A stretch of DNA of 64,000 nt from Leptasterias polaris (lineage: Eukaryota; Echinodermata; Asteroidea; Forcipulatida; Asteriidae): contig JAZGTN010000094.1 in the NCBI GenBank assembly GCA_037783415.1, positions 496,001 through 560,000 of the forward strand. The letters run 5' to 3'. Positions 20,853-30,270 of the stretch are shown here, in pieces. Numbering within the stretch: position 1 is the stretch's first letter; every line of letters starts with the position of its first letter. The position numbers and the translations under genes are program-made. Below the pieces are notes generated by a model. The model ran no database searches. It was given only the letters and a program-made list of their open reading frames with translations, and had not been told where the DNA came from.

Positions 20853-22084
20853 GAAGTCGGCTGTTGTCCGTTTCCCGGATGTATCTCTTGTTGGCCCATA
20901 TATCTCTGATGCTTAGGTTTTGGACATTCGCGTGCAAAATGACCTATCTCATTGCAATTCCAACAAACGAGAGGTCCTCTGTTTCTCCCTTCTCTGCGTT
21001 TCCAGCTCTGTCTATCTTGTTTGTATGTCTTGTCACCTTGCTCAGGCGTGGTCACTTTGTCTTGCCGTGCATAATCGGTTTCCTCTTTGTGTGTATTCAC
21101 CATGTTCTTTATTGCGTTTGTCAAACAGCCAAGCTCATTGGACAGTGAGAGAATTTTATTCTTTATTTCCTTGATTTCTGAAGCTTGCTCCTCTTTATCT
21201 TGCTCTGGGAGAACAACTCTCGCTATTTTCCGATTTACTCCACGTTGACGATCGGCCGCTTGAAATGCCTCCAGTTCGACTGCAATACGGACTGCATCAG
21301 CTAGACTCTCTGGCTTGGACTGGAATACTCGCCATCTCACGTCACTTTCAGAGAGTGCGTCAATAAAATGCTCTTTGGCCAATGTTTCTTGTAAGCTGTA
21401 TGTTGCTGTTGGATATGCAAGACGTGTCAGTCGCCTGATCACTTGAGCCAACTCGGGCAAAGTTTCCTCCCTCTTTCGTTGTCTGTTTTTCAACTGTACT
21501 CGAAATAGTTCTTTTTGATTATTTGAGCCAAATCTGTTGTCCAAGGCTGTCACTAAAGCTCTATAATCGTGACGGCTTTCATCATCCAAGTCACTCAAAA
21601 CGCACTGTGCCGATCCCCTTAAGTTGGCTGCGAGATACACGGCTTTGGCCTCATCATCCCAATCATTCATCTCGGATAACATCTCAAATTGAACGGCATA
21701 GTCATTCCAGCAACTGGACCCGTCATAATTGGTTGGCTTTATTTTTACTTTTGCATCACGTTCTCTATTTTCTGGCTTTCTTGTTTGAGCCTTTTGTGCT
21801 TTGTATTCCTTTACTTGTTCTCTTTCTTCATTTGCGCCATTCAACTCTCTCTGAAGGATTTCACATTCTGCCTTCATTTTGTCTAGAACTGCTTGTCCCT
21901 GTTTAATTAATTTCTTTTCCGGGGAATTCTCACTCGAAGTTGACACTGATAGTCTTGAATCACCGCTCTCTGTAATCTTTATTTCATCACTGCTTGCAAT
22001 GGAAATATTATTTCCATCTTCCCCTGAAGCTTCACCCAAGGATTCGTTTTGGATCTCTTGTACTGGACTTTCCATCTTTATCAA
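20801..22084 (-). CDS. Gypsy-type gag polyprotein
   Basis: 427 residues starting MIKMESPVQEIQ. An acidic, Ser-rich N-terminus is followed by a charged helical stretch (about 65-120). The capsid-like region starts at KIKPTNYDGSSCWNDY and includes a major-homology-like segment (KREETLPELAQVIRRL near 205-225). A CCHC zinc knuckle, CWNCNEIGHFAREC, lies near residue 375. It forms the virus-like particle and packages the element RNA. Its end overlaps pol by 52 bp in another frame. Confidence 0.9.
   Translation of the reverse strand: MIKMESPVQEIQNESLGEASGEDGNNISIASSDEIKITESGDSRLSVSTSSENSPEKKLIKQGQAVLDKMKAECEILQRELNGANEEREQVKEYKAQKAQTRKPENRERDAKVKIKPTNYDGSSCWNDYAVQFEMLSEMNDWDDEAKAVYLAANLRGSAQCVLSDLDDESRHDYRALVTALDNRFGSNNQKELFRVQLKNRQRKREETLPELAQVIRRLTRLAYPTATYSLQETLAKEHFIDALSESDVRWRVFQSKPESLADAVRIAVELEAFQAADRQRGVNRKIARVVLPEQDKEEQASEIKEIKNKILSLSNELGCLTNAIKNMVNTHKEETDYARQDKVTTPEQGDKTYKQDRQSWKRREGRNRGPLVCWNCNEIGHFARECPKPKHQRYMGQQEIHPGNGQQPTSWSSRRLGNQGVMMDRQ
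20828..20834 (-). promoter_or_regulatory. Canonical -1 frameshift slippery heptamer (GGGAAAT)
   Basis: In gag frame the minus strand reads CTG GGA AAT, so the heptamer G-GGA-AAT has the X-XXY-YYZ form. A -1 slip gives GGG AAA TCA, which is exactly the pol frame (AAGKSRS). The gag stop lies 21 bp downstream. It sits in the only place where the two frames overlap. Position and phase fit a programmed frameshift site; efficiency and any stimulatory structure cannot be judged here. Confidence 0.75.
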
Positions 22085-22149
22085 TGCCTCTTTACTTCAA
22101 TTTTAAATTCTCTTTTCTTTATTCGTAATTCTTTAATTCACCAGTCTCA

Positions 22150-22173
22150 GAGATCCCACCGCTGCCACCAAAA
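22150..22173 (-). other. Primer-binding region next to the 5' LTR
   Basis: In element orientation the sequence after the 5' LTR is TTTTGGTGGCAGCGGTGGGA. TGGTGGCAGCGG directly after an LTR is a common arrangement for a tRNA primer-binding site. I cannot name the tRNA from sequence alone. Confidence 0.55.
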
Positions 22174-22892
22174 TGTAACGATTCCGACCCCCCTTTTTCT
22201 TGTACCTAGGGGAGAGGAGCCGGTATCATCCGATGAAACTCCAGGGAGAAATGTTATGGGGGAAAACCTTATCTACTCGACATAATCAGACATGTTGAAA
22301 ACAGAGGGTTACTGTCAACCAAAGATCTGTATTAATTTATTGTCTCCAACTCCTTATTCATACAACATTCACTTGTAAACTAATGTTGAAACTAATGGTA
22401 CATGAGTATAGTTTATTACGGGCCTTCAATTGTATTGGTAGCGTGGACTTCAACCCTATAGTTATAGTCATTACGTGTTGAATAGAATGGTCTTTGTGTC
22501 TTTGGTCTTGTGGTGAGGACAGCTCCAAGAAAAGAGTCCCCGAAAAATGAGTTTGCAGCTGAATTTATAGCCATCAGAAGTGCGTATGCGCAACACACAC
22601 TTCTGTTACATACGCGGTGATCAATGCGCACTAAATTATTGACCAATCACAAACACCTTTCTACGGTAGCTTGCTCCACTTCAGCTGGCGCGCGCCCGTA
22701 CTCTGATCCTGCGTCACGCGTGTGCCTCATAAAGAATACTCAAGCACAACATGGCGCAGCCACAGAATCGGAACGGCACGTAGCTGGGTGTCACAAGCCT
22801 GCAAAAATATTACTGTAAGGAAAGAACAATAGAAATGAAACATTGAAATAAATAGTTGTCTATCTTAATTACACATGGCGATTTTCGCCACA
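22174..22892 (-). repeat. 5' LTR of the Gypsy-type element
   Basis: 719 bp and apparently identical to 12770-13488 (same length, same small open frames unchanged). In element orientation it carries the promoter. No TATA-box assignment is safe. Confidence 0.93.
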
Positions 22893-23983
22893 TTATGTTT
22901 GCATATTTCTTATAAACAAAGGAAGGTAATTAGGGCATCAGTTGATTATGGAATATTTTTATTTTTTTTCAATTCAAAGAAAAAGGCATACTACATCGAA
23001 AACCGGACAGGGGAGGATACATGTATTTACTCCTAGAACTATGAGGTTCATTCCGCTATCGTCTCCATTACCCTCATAGAGTGACATGTACAAAATCCTA
23101 TTCGAAACTTTTTTCCCTTCACGTTTCTGCACCTACAGTTAATTTCCCAAACCGGATCACGCCAAAATTAGGCTTTATGTGTTCCTTATACTCTCATCGA
23201 GGTCGGGTTGGGTCCAGAAAATCCACTCCGCAAAACAAAAGTTGCAAAAAGTGATAAATTCTCACCGTTTTCAGAATCCTCGCCTTCCGTTAACAAAATG
23301 CCCGCCGTTGAAATTTTTGAGCTGGTAATGCTGCGTGCTACGCTGGTAACAAACCCAACGGTTCACGTATACAATCATAGGCGCAATGCTGGTCCACAAC
23401 AACCAATGTTCTGTATACGTGAATCGTTGATAATCGTTACCATCGTAGCGCGCAGCATTACCAGCTCAAAAATTTCAACTGCGGCCATTTTGTTAACGGA
23501 AGGCGAGGATTCTGAAAACGGTGAGAATTTATCACTTTTTGCAACTTTTGTTTTGCGGAGTGGATTTTCTGGACCCAACCCGACCTCGATGAGAGTATAA
23601 GGAACACATAGAGCCTAATTTTGGCGAGATCCGGTTTGGGAAATTAACTGTAGGTGCAGAAACGTGAGGGGAAAAAAGTTTCGAATAGGATTTTGTACAT
23701 GTCACTCTATGAGGGTACTAATGGAGACGATAGCGGAATGAACCTCATAGTTCTAGGAGTAACATGTATTAAACAAACTTACCATATCGTGGTCGGCCGG
23801 AGAGATTTGCACGCTGCTGAAGTTTGTGAAACCATGGAGAAAGGAAACTAAAGTTATACTACTATACTATTTTAGTACTACTTACTTGTACTAGCTAGAT
23901 TGTATAAAACAGAACCGAGTTAGTAAACAAAGGGCAGGTTTAGGATTGGTCTAAAGTTAGTTGAACTCAAAAGTGACGAGTAT
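22893..23983. repeat. Repeat block, copy 2, part B
   Basis: Continues the block interrupted by the LTR element; it matches 3771-4833 from TATGTTTGCATA to GACGAGTATT. It contains the more complete foldback MITE copy. After 23983 the sequence is unique relative to copy 1, because copy 1 is followed there by the transposon end at 4836. Confidence 0.8.
23028..23761. mobile_element. Foldback MITE, copy 2, with a perfect 9 bp target duplication
   Basis: A 734 bp near-palindrome flanked by ACATGTATT on both sides (23019-23027 and 23762-23770). The outer ends are TACTCCTAG..CTAGGAGTA. A 9 bp target duplication points to Mutator-like transposase. The arms are ~350 bp and the loop is short, so it encodes nothing beyond mirror-image frames. 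Confidence 0.82.
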
Positions 23984-25560
23984 TATATAGTCTAATCACT
24001 GAAAAAGCCCTCATGCGGCCAAATAATTAAGGTACAAGTCTCGCGCGTAATCGGAACATTGGAGAACTTTTGGTCCCACTTATAAAGTTATAACATGAAC
24101 ACGTGAAGGAAACTAACTCGTGCACTTTAATAACGGGTAGACCGTATGAAATCATAAACATGTACTTGTACTACATAATAGACTGAATTTTTAATTTATA
24201 TTTTTTATTTCATGACTAAAAATAAAATACAGTGTCGGTACGGGACTAGATTCATTTCAAGTCTGAGATCGCAGTTATTTCTCTGCATCAGCCACGCAAA
24301 ATTCCCCCGCAGATTTTTGGCTATCACACGCTCTAAAAGGCAGCGGTTAATCCACAAGAGGGCGCTATTTCAGGAGGCAGGTAGACTAAAAACCACGATC
24401 ACAGACTTGGAACCAAGTCTAGCGGGACAGACACGACTTCATGACACGTTTGCGTTAATACTGGTAACTACAGCATTTTGTGACTAGGCCTAAATATTAT
24501 TGGTCACAAATGCTGTATTTGACCAGAATTAATAATTGTTCAATCTAAACTTACAAAATGTCACAGTTGACACCAAGTTCACTGGTATGACCTGACTTGG
24601 AAATATCCGTGCACTGATGATCGGTGGACACGAAATGAATATTTGGGCTGAATCGGTCATCGAAGTTGCAAGAAAATTAAGAAAGAAAAAACACCCTTGT
24701 TGCACAATTTTGTGTGCTTTCAGATGCTAATAAAAGGCTTCATGCATGAAGTCTTTTATTATTTTAGTGAGAAGTTACCTCTTTCTCAAAAACTATGTTA
24801 CTTCACTGAGAGGGAGTGGTTTCTCACAATGTTTTATACTATCAACCGCTCTCCGTTGCTGGTTACCAAGTAAGTTTTTATGCTAATATATATTTTGAGT
24901 AATTACCAAACGTGTTCAGTGCCTTTAAGCACCTCATGCGCAGGTACTTGGGCGAAATATCTTTTTAATGGGAATAGGCCTAATATACTTTTTTATAATG
25001 TGTTTGTCTATCATTTAAATGTAATATAGAAACTTGAACTCTTCTGAATTGTCCATAATTATCGATCCAAAAATTAGGTCCTAACCTCAAGAATTTGAAA
25101 ACTAGAAACACTTCTGCCGTTGACGGCGTGCGCCAAAATGACTATAGTACTTTGACGTAATGGGTGGGAGTTGCTTTGTTATACTTCCATGCTTGCAGGC
25201 TCCCACATGATATTACATGAGTGATGACGTAAACAGGGCTTTTCTTTCTGAAAAGCACAGAAGCTTGGGTTTCAACATTATTGTTTTTTACACAATTAAA
25301 ATGTGTTTAATCTCAATTTCCTTCTTGATTGAAAATATCATACGAATTTCAGCAACGATCACTAAAAAATTAGTTGCCATTTTCGTTCAATATGGGCCTA
25401 GGTCTTTAAACTTATGAGAAAATTAATAGCTAAAATTAAACAAATACAAAGGGTCAAAAATGTTTTCGTGATTTCGTGTAAGTTGATCTTTAAAGTCACC
25501 TGGAAATATAAGAGTATATAAGAGTATATGTATATTAACAATAAAACAATTTTTTGAGTA
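23984..25560. other. Intergenic sequence with a degraded MITE
   Basis: No gene is recognised. An inverted, partly diverged MITE copy occupies about 24640-24930. The remaining open frames (24212-24487, 25217-25417) lack domains. Confidence 0.45.
24640..24930 (-). mobile_element. GGCACTG-ended MITE, inverted copy
   Basis: Matches the complement of 53583-53957 across most of its length, ending CCAAACGTGTTCAGTGCCTTTAA (split here as CCAAACGTG and TTCAGTGCCTTTAA). The central hairpin reads CTTCATGCATGAAG here but CTTCTGGCCAGAAG in the other copy. The outer part before 24640 is not conserved. Confidence 0.65.
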
Positions 25561-25633
25561 ATTGTTTGTCAGTATTTATATGTTAAAAAAATAGATAAAG
25601 TTGTTTGGGGGCGACTCCGCCCATCCCTTTTAG

Positions 25634-26302
25634 TGACGTCAATCGAGGAAGACTTCGCCTCGATTGAACATCGACCCCACTCGAAATTGCCTGCATTTAC
25701 GTTGTATATACACGTGCAAGTAGCGAGTTCGGATTGTACGTTTCGTTTGGTTATCCAAAAGGGGTTTTTTTCTTGTATTTTTCCAGCGAAAATTGCTGCT
25801 GGATGCAACAAAATGACTAAAGATGGGGTCAGCCAGCATTTTTTTCCTGCAGATCCCAAATAATATAGGCAGTTACGGGCATCGAAAGTTAGGCTAAAGA
25901 GGGCAAAGTGGTCCGGTCCGACGTCGTTTTCAGCGCTATGCAGCGAACACTTGGATAGCCCGGGGATTTTTTCGTTGGTAGTAGTGTGCAAGGGAAGTTG
26001 CAGTGAAGCTTAGGTTACCAGCGAAATGTTTCTGGTGGAAAAACAATACCTCGTATTATCCGTGTTCACGTTATGACCATGCTCGTATCTTCCGTTTTTA
26101 AGACATAGAAACGCGCATGGGACAGTTCGGGACCGGTGAAAAACCTCGTATAAACTGGCGTCCCGTATTAGTCGACTGTACACTGTCCTAGGATTGCATT
26201 GGGTGGTGACGTCCGAATACGAAAACGCATCATACTGATCAGGTACCCAGACGTAATGTACGGGGCCAGACTACACATTTTCTCCTGCCTCGATTGACGT
26301 CA
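25634..26302 (+). mobile_element. Remnant THAP-type DNA transposon with 15 bp inverted ends
   Basis: TGACGTCAATCGAGG at 25634-25648 is perfectly inverted at 26288-26302. Between them lies a decayed THAP domain (next entry). The element is ~670 bp, far shorter than an autonomous copy, so it is an internally deleted relic. The superfamily (P-like or similar) is an inference from the THAP domain only. Confidence 0.55.
25790..25985 (+). pseudogene. THAP domain fossil
   Basis: The plus frame reads AAGCNKMTKDGVSQHFFPADPK, written here as AAGCNK, MTKDGVSQHFFPADPK, then a TAA stop at 25861-25863. It continues in frame with YRQLRASKVRLKRAKW, SGPT and SALCSEHL. This is the THAP pattern (C..., FFP, W, GPT, LCSEH) with the stop where R-W normally follows. 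It would bind DNA in a live element and is not translatable here. Confidence 0.65.
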
Positions 26303-27347
26303 GGAACAGCGCCATGTAAAGGGGGGGGCCTATTTTTTTATTTGTAATTAAAAGAAAAATACAATTTTTTAACCTTAGTAAATTGTTTATTCACATTCCA
26401 CTCATAAAAATGTATATATTAATGACAAAAGCTTTATTTTGAAAAAATACCACTGCCAGGTGCCTTTAATGTTTGAGATCCGAGTAGAATTTTGACGTGG
26501 AACTCTTGTCATGCAAGTTAAATTGATACTAAGATTGATGATGAAAGGAGGATACAGGATCGGAACTCCCTTCGATTAAAAAACAACAATTTGTCCAGGT
26601 TCCTGAAAAAAGGAAGCGGGAGGGCCTTTTATTTGATATTGTTTATTTTTAAGATGGCCGCCAATCCCGCCATACTTTGAAAGTTTCGAACAACCATATC
26701 CTTTTCTGCTTTCAAGGCACAATAACGAAAGAAACATATTAGATAAGATTATTGAACATATTTTTAGTGATTTTTGTTAGTTTTGCTCAGTAATAAAACC
26801 CCTAGGAATAACCATAGAGGTAGAATTTACCTGCATGGCCTAACTCGCTCTCACAAGAATGTAAATGTGTAACTGGACTGGACGATCAGTTTTTAACCAT
26901 GTGACCGGCACATGGTAGTTCCGATTTGCAAGTATTATATTTTCTGATGGATCAGTTGACGTTTTATGTTTTTTAATCTCATTTTGAATTGGTAAAATAC
27001 AAAGAAAATCCATGCGGCCCCAAGGAAGCGTGCGCGGCGGGACGCATAAACAATCGTGTATTTGTTATTTGTTACTTTTAAAATTAAGATGCGGGGAATC
27101 GTTGCTGAAAACCAAAAAACCAAAAAACAAAGCAGTCACCGACTTGGACCCAGTAACTGCGGCACTGTAATCCTTTTTTAAGAAATGTTTGACATCTGCG
27201 GTTCAATTTTGGCAGGTACAGAAACAGCGCCCACTATAAGGCCTCCGCCTACTGCACTGGGTCTCTTTAATGATCAGTATCAGATCACTGACTCGACTAT
27301 CCACATTCTTTTTGATGCATTATAGCGTCCTCTACCGTTTGTTTGAA
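26303..27347. other. Intergenic sequence, nothing recognised
   Basis: AT-rich, with a fragment reading AAGATGGCCGCCAATCCCGCC near 26650 (given as AAGATGGCCGCC plus AATCCCGCC), a style common at DNA transposon ends. No coding domain is seen. Confidence 0.4.
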
Positions 27348-27720
27348 TTGAATACCGAGCTGAAGCTAGCACAGTATTAGGCCCGAAATAGCCAGCCGCG
27401 TATTCCCGGAAAAAACCAGCCGCGTATTCAGAAAATAGAACACATGCAGTACAGTACAGGGAGGTGAACAAATGGCTCATTTTGCTCATTTCTAATGGTG
27501 AAATCGTTATTTTATCCGAACGAATACTAAAAAACAAGCCAAAAATTAGAGTTTTTCTCTCGATAATATTGAAATCATATAACTATAGGTCAATGGAAAG
27601 CAATAAAAATTAAAAAATGTAATACATAAAATGTTAGAAAATAAGCCGCAAACACGGAGACAAATTGAGTGTATGCATAATGTCATAATAGACGTTGTTT
27701 AATTTGAAAACACGTTTTGA

Positions 27721-29025
27721 AAAGAATTTGTACCCTTCGTTATGAATATAAATACATTTTTTATTCCAGAATCTTAAAGACTGATACCCTGGGCATATCA
27801 AATTTTTGAACTGGCTAATTTCGGTCACTAATTAGTGGTTAATTACCCAAATCAATATAGACACCATTTGCCATAGGTAACACGCACAAATGCCTATACG
27901 GTTGAGTCAACTACCTCTGGTAAAGAATTTGTACCCTTCGTTATGAATATAAATACATTTTTTATTCCAGAATCTTAAAGACTGATACCCTGGGCATATC
28001 AAATTTTTGAGCTGGCTAATTTCGGTCACTAATTAGTGGTTAATTACCCACATCAATACAGACACCATTTGCCATAGGTAACACGCACAAATGCCTATAC
28101 GGTTGAGTCAACTACCTCTGGTAAAGAATTTGTACCCTTCGTTATGAATATAAAAACATTTTTTATTCCAGAATCTTAAAGACTGATACCCTGGGCATAT
28201 CAAATTTTTGAGCTGGCTAATTTCGGTCACTAATTAGTGGTTAATTACCCACATCAATACAGACACCATTTGCTATCAATAGCACGCACAAATGCCTACG
28301 GTTGAGTCAACTACCTCTGGTAAAGAATTTGTACCCTTCGTTATGAATATAAATACATTTTTTATTCCAGAATCTTAAAGACTGATACCCTGGGCCTATC
28401 AAATTTTTGAGCTGGCTAATTTCGGTCACTAATTAGTGGTTAATTACCCACATCAATACAGACACCATTTGCCATAGGTAACACGCACAAATGCCTAAAC
28501 GGTTGAGTCAACTACCTCTGGTAAAGAATTTGTACCCTTCGTTATGAATATAAATACATTTTTTATTCCAGAATCTTAAAGACTGATACCCTGGGCATAT
28601 CAAATATTTGAGCTGGCTAATTTCGGTCACTAATTAGTGGTTAATTACCAAAATCAATACAGACACCATTTGCCATAGGTAACACGCACAAATGCCTAAA
28701 CGGTTGAGTCAACTACCTCTGGTAAAGAATTTGTACCCTTCGTTATGAATATAAATACATTTTTTATTCCAGAATCTTAAAGACTGATACCCTGGGCATA
28801 TCAAATTTTTGAGCTGGCTAATTTCGGTCACTAATTAGTGGTTAATTACCCACATCAATACAGACACCATTTGCCATAGGTAACACGCACAAATGCCTAT
28901 ACGGTTGAGTCAACTACCTCTGGTAAAGAATTTGTACCCTTCGTTATGAATATAAAAACATTTTTTATTCCAGAATCTTAAAGACTGATACCCTGGGCAT
29001 ATCAAATTTTTTAGCTTGCTATTTT
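27721..29025 (+). repeat. Tandem 201 bp satellite, ~6.5 units
   Basis: Unit starts (AAAGAATTTGTACCC) fall at 27721, 27922, 28123, 28322, 28523, 28724 and 28925, giving a period of 199-201 bp. Each unit contains CTAATTAGTGGTTAATTACC and TACGGTTGAGTCAACTACC. The last unit decays after 29010. Confidence 0.92.
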
Positions 29026-29685
29026 GTCGCTAATTAGCCACAGTTATACAGGCGCAATTTTCTCCTATCGCACAAATGCGGCAATAAAATGAAAATTACA
29101 TCTTTCCGTGATCAAAAACTGTTTTTACCACTTTGTTTCTTCCCAAACAAAATTAGGAAAAGGTTATTGTTCAACTTTTCAGAACAACGCATACAAATGA
29201 CAAGTAATCAAGAATATTTAAACGTCATGAATTTTATTTAAATTCTGGAAAATAAGTATGAAAATCAATAGCACATGGTAGAAATGAATATGTAAAAATT
29301 ACAATTAGTCATTGTGTATTTATTTCCAATTTATCTTTGTATCAAGATAATGATAAATGCCAACTTATGTCATCACTTTCGAGTAACTTTTCTGGATGTT
29401 TGCTTTTCGTATCATCATTACTAACCGATTTAGTGCTTTGTACACAGAACAATAAATAAAAAAATGAATATCCATTTATAACCCTTTAATATCCAGTTTT
29501 AAAATAAAACTTTGTACAAAAGTAAAATATTCTTTTCTTAATCTTTGTTGTTAACAGACAAGTGAGTTTATCAAACAGAATACTTTCTCTGTGTGTATGA
29601 CATTTTTTGTCAAAACTTGACATCAAGTGACCTTTCTGAAAATCATAATAGAGGAATATTCTGCAACCCATTTATAAATGCGTGG

Positions 29686-30080
29686 TTTCAATAACTAATC
29701 AAGCACATCTCACAATTGTTGTTTTATACATATTGACAAAGAAACGGTATGTAAATAACATTTAAAAACTCTTCAACGTTTTAGATTACAAATACTACAG
29801 AAATGTATCGTCACAATGTTAATTACCAAAAAGAGTCCCATCACTCTTTCGTGTAACGTACAAGACAACTTATCGTGTCCCAAATACACGATAAATTTCA
29901 GTGTACGTTCATTGTAACTTTTCCCTTAACTTTTCCAAAAAAACTTTCACAGAATGTTTCATAAAGCGTTTTTTCAATAACTAATCAAGCACGTCTCACA
30001 ATTGTTGTTTTATACATATTTACAAAGAAACGGTATGCAAATTACATTTAAAATTCTCTAGAGTTTAAGATTAAAAATCT
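29686..30080 (+). repeat. Direct duplication with 286 bp offset
   Basis: 29686-29790 (TTTCAATAACTAATCAAGCA, then an AATTGTTGTTTTATACATAT segment and AAAGAAACGGTATG) recurs from 29972 to about 30080 with a few substitutions. Confidence 0.75.
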
Positions 30081-30109
30081 ACGGAGGCGTATTCCCAGCA
30101 CGTTAAAAC

Positions 30110-30270
30110 CAAAAATATCTCTCTCTTATCATGTACGTACCAGATAACTAATCGTGTCCCAAATACACTATACGTCATCGTGTACGTGCACGAAAGTTAT
30201 CCTTTAACTTATCATGTACGTACATGATAAGTCCAAACCCTTTGTGTACGTACACGATAAGTTTGGACTA
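30110..30270. repeat. Cluster of GTAC-centred palindromes
   Basis: The 24 bases at 30209-30232 form a perfect palindrome centred on GTACGTAC, with arms CTTATCAT and ATGATAAG. Related copies lie at about 30124-30142 and 30240-30262 (GTGTACGTACACGATAAG). Short relatives (TTATCGTG, CACGATAA) occur at 29870-29895. Confidence 0.7.

Larger units (their letters stand above)
12770..22892 (-). mobile_element. Gypsy-type LTR retrotransposon, young, nested insertion
   Basis: A 10,123 bp element on the minus strand. The LTRs (12770-13488 and 22174-22892) are both 719 bp, begin TG and end CA in element orientation, and look identical by eye. In element order it carries: LTR, a primer-binding region, gag (22084-20801), pol (20852 to 16802, broken by a frameshift), a third zinc-finger ORF (15972-14977), a ~1.5 kb non-coding tail, LTR. 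The domain order protease, RT, RNase H, integrase is that of Metaviridae (Ty3/Gypsy). It splits a repeat block, so the insertion is more recent than the block duplication. No perfect target duplication is clear: flanks are TATAT (left) and TTATG (right). Confidence 0.93.
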
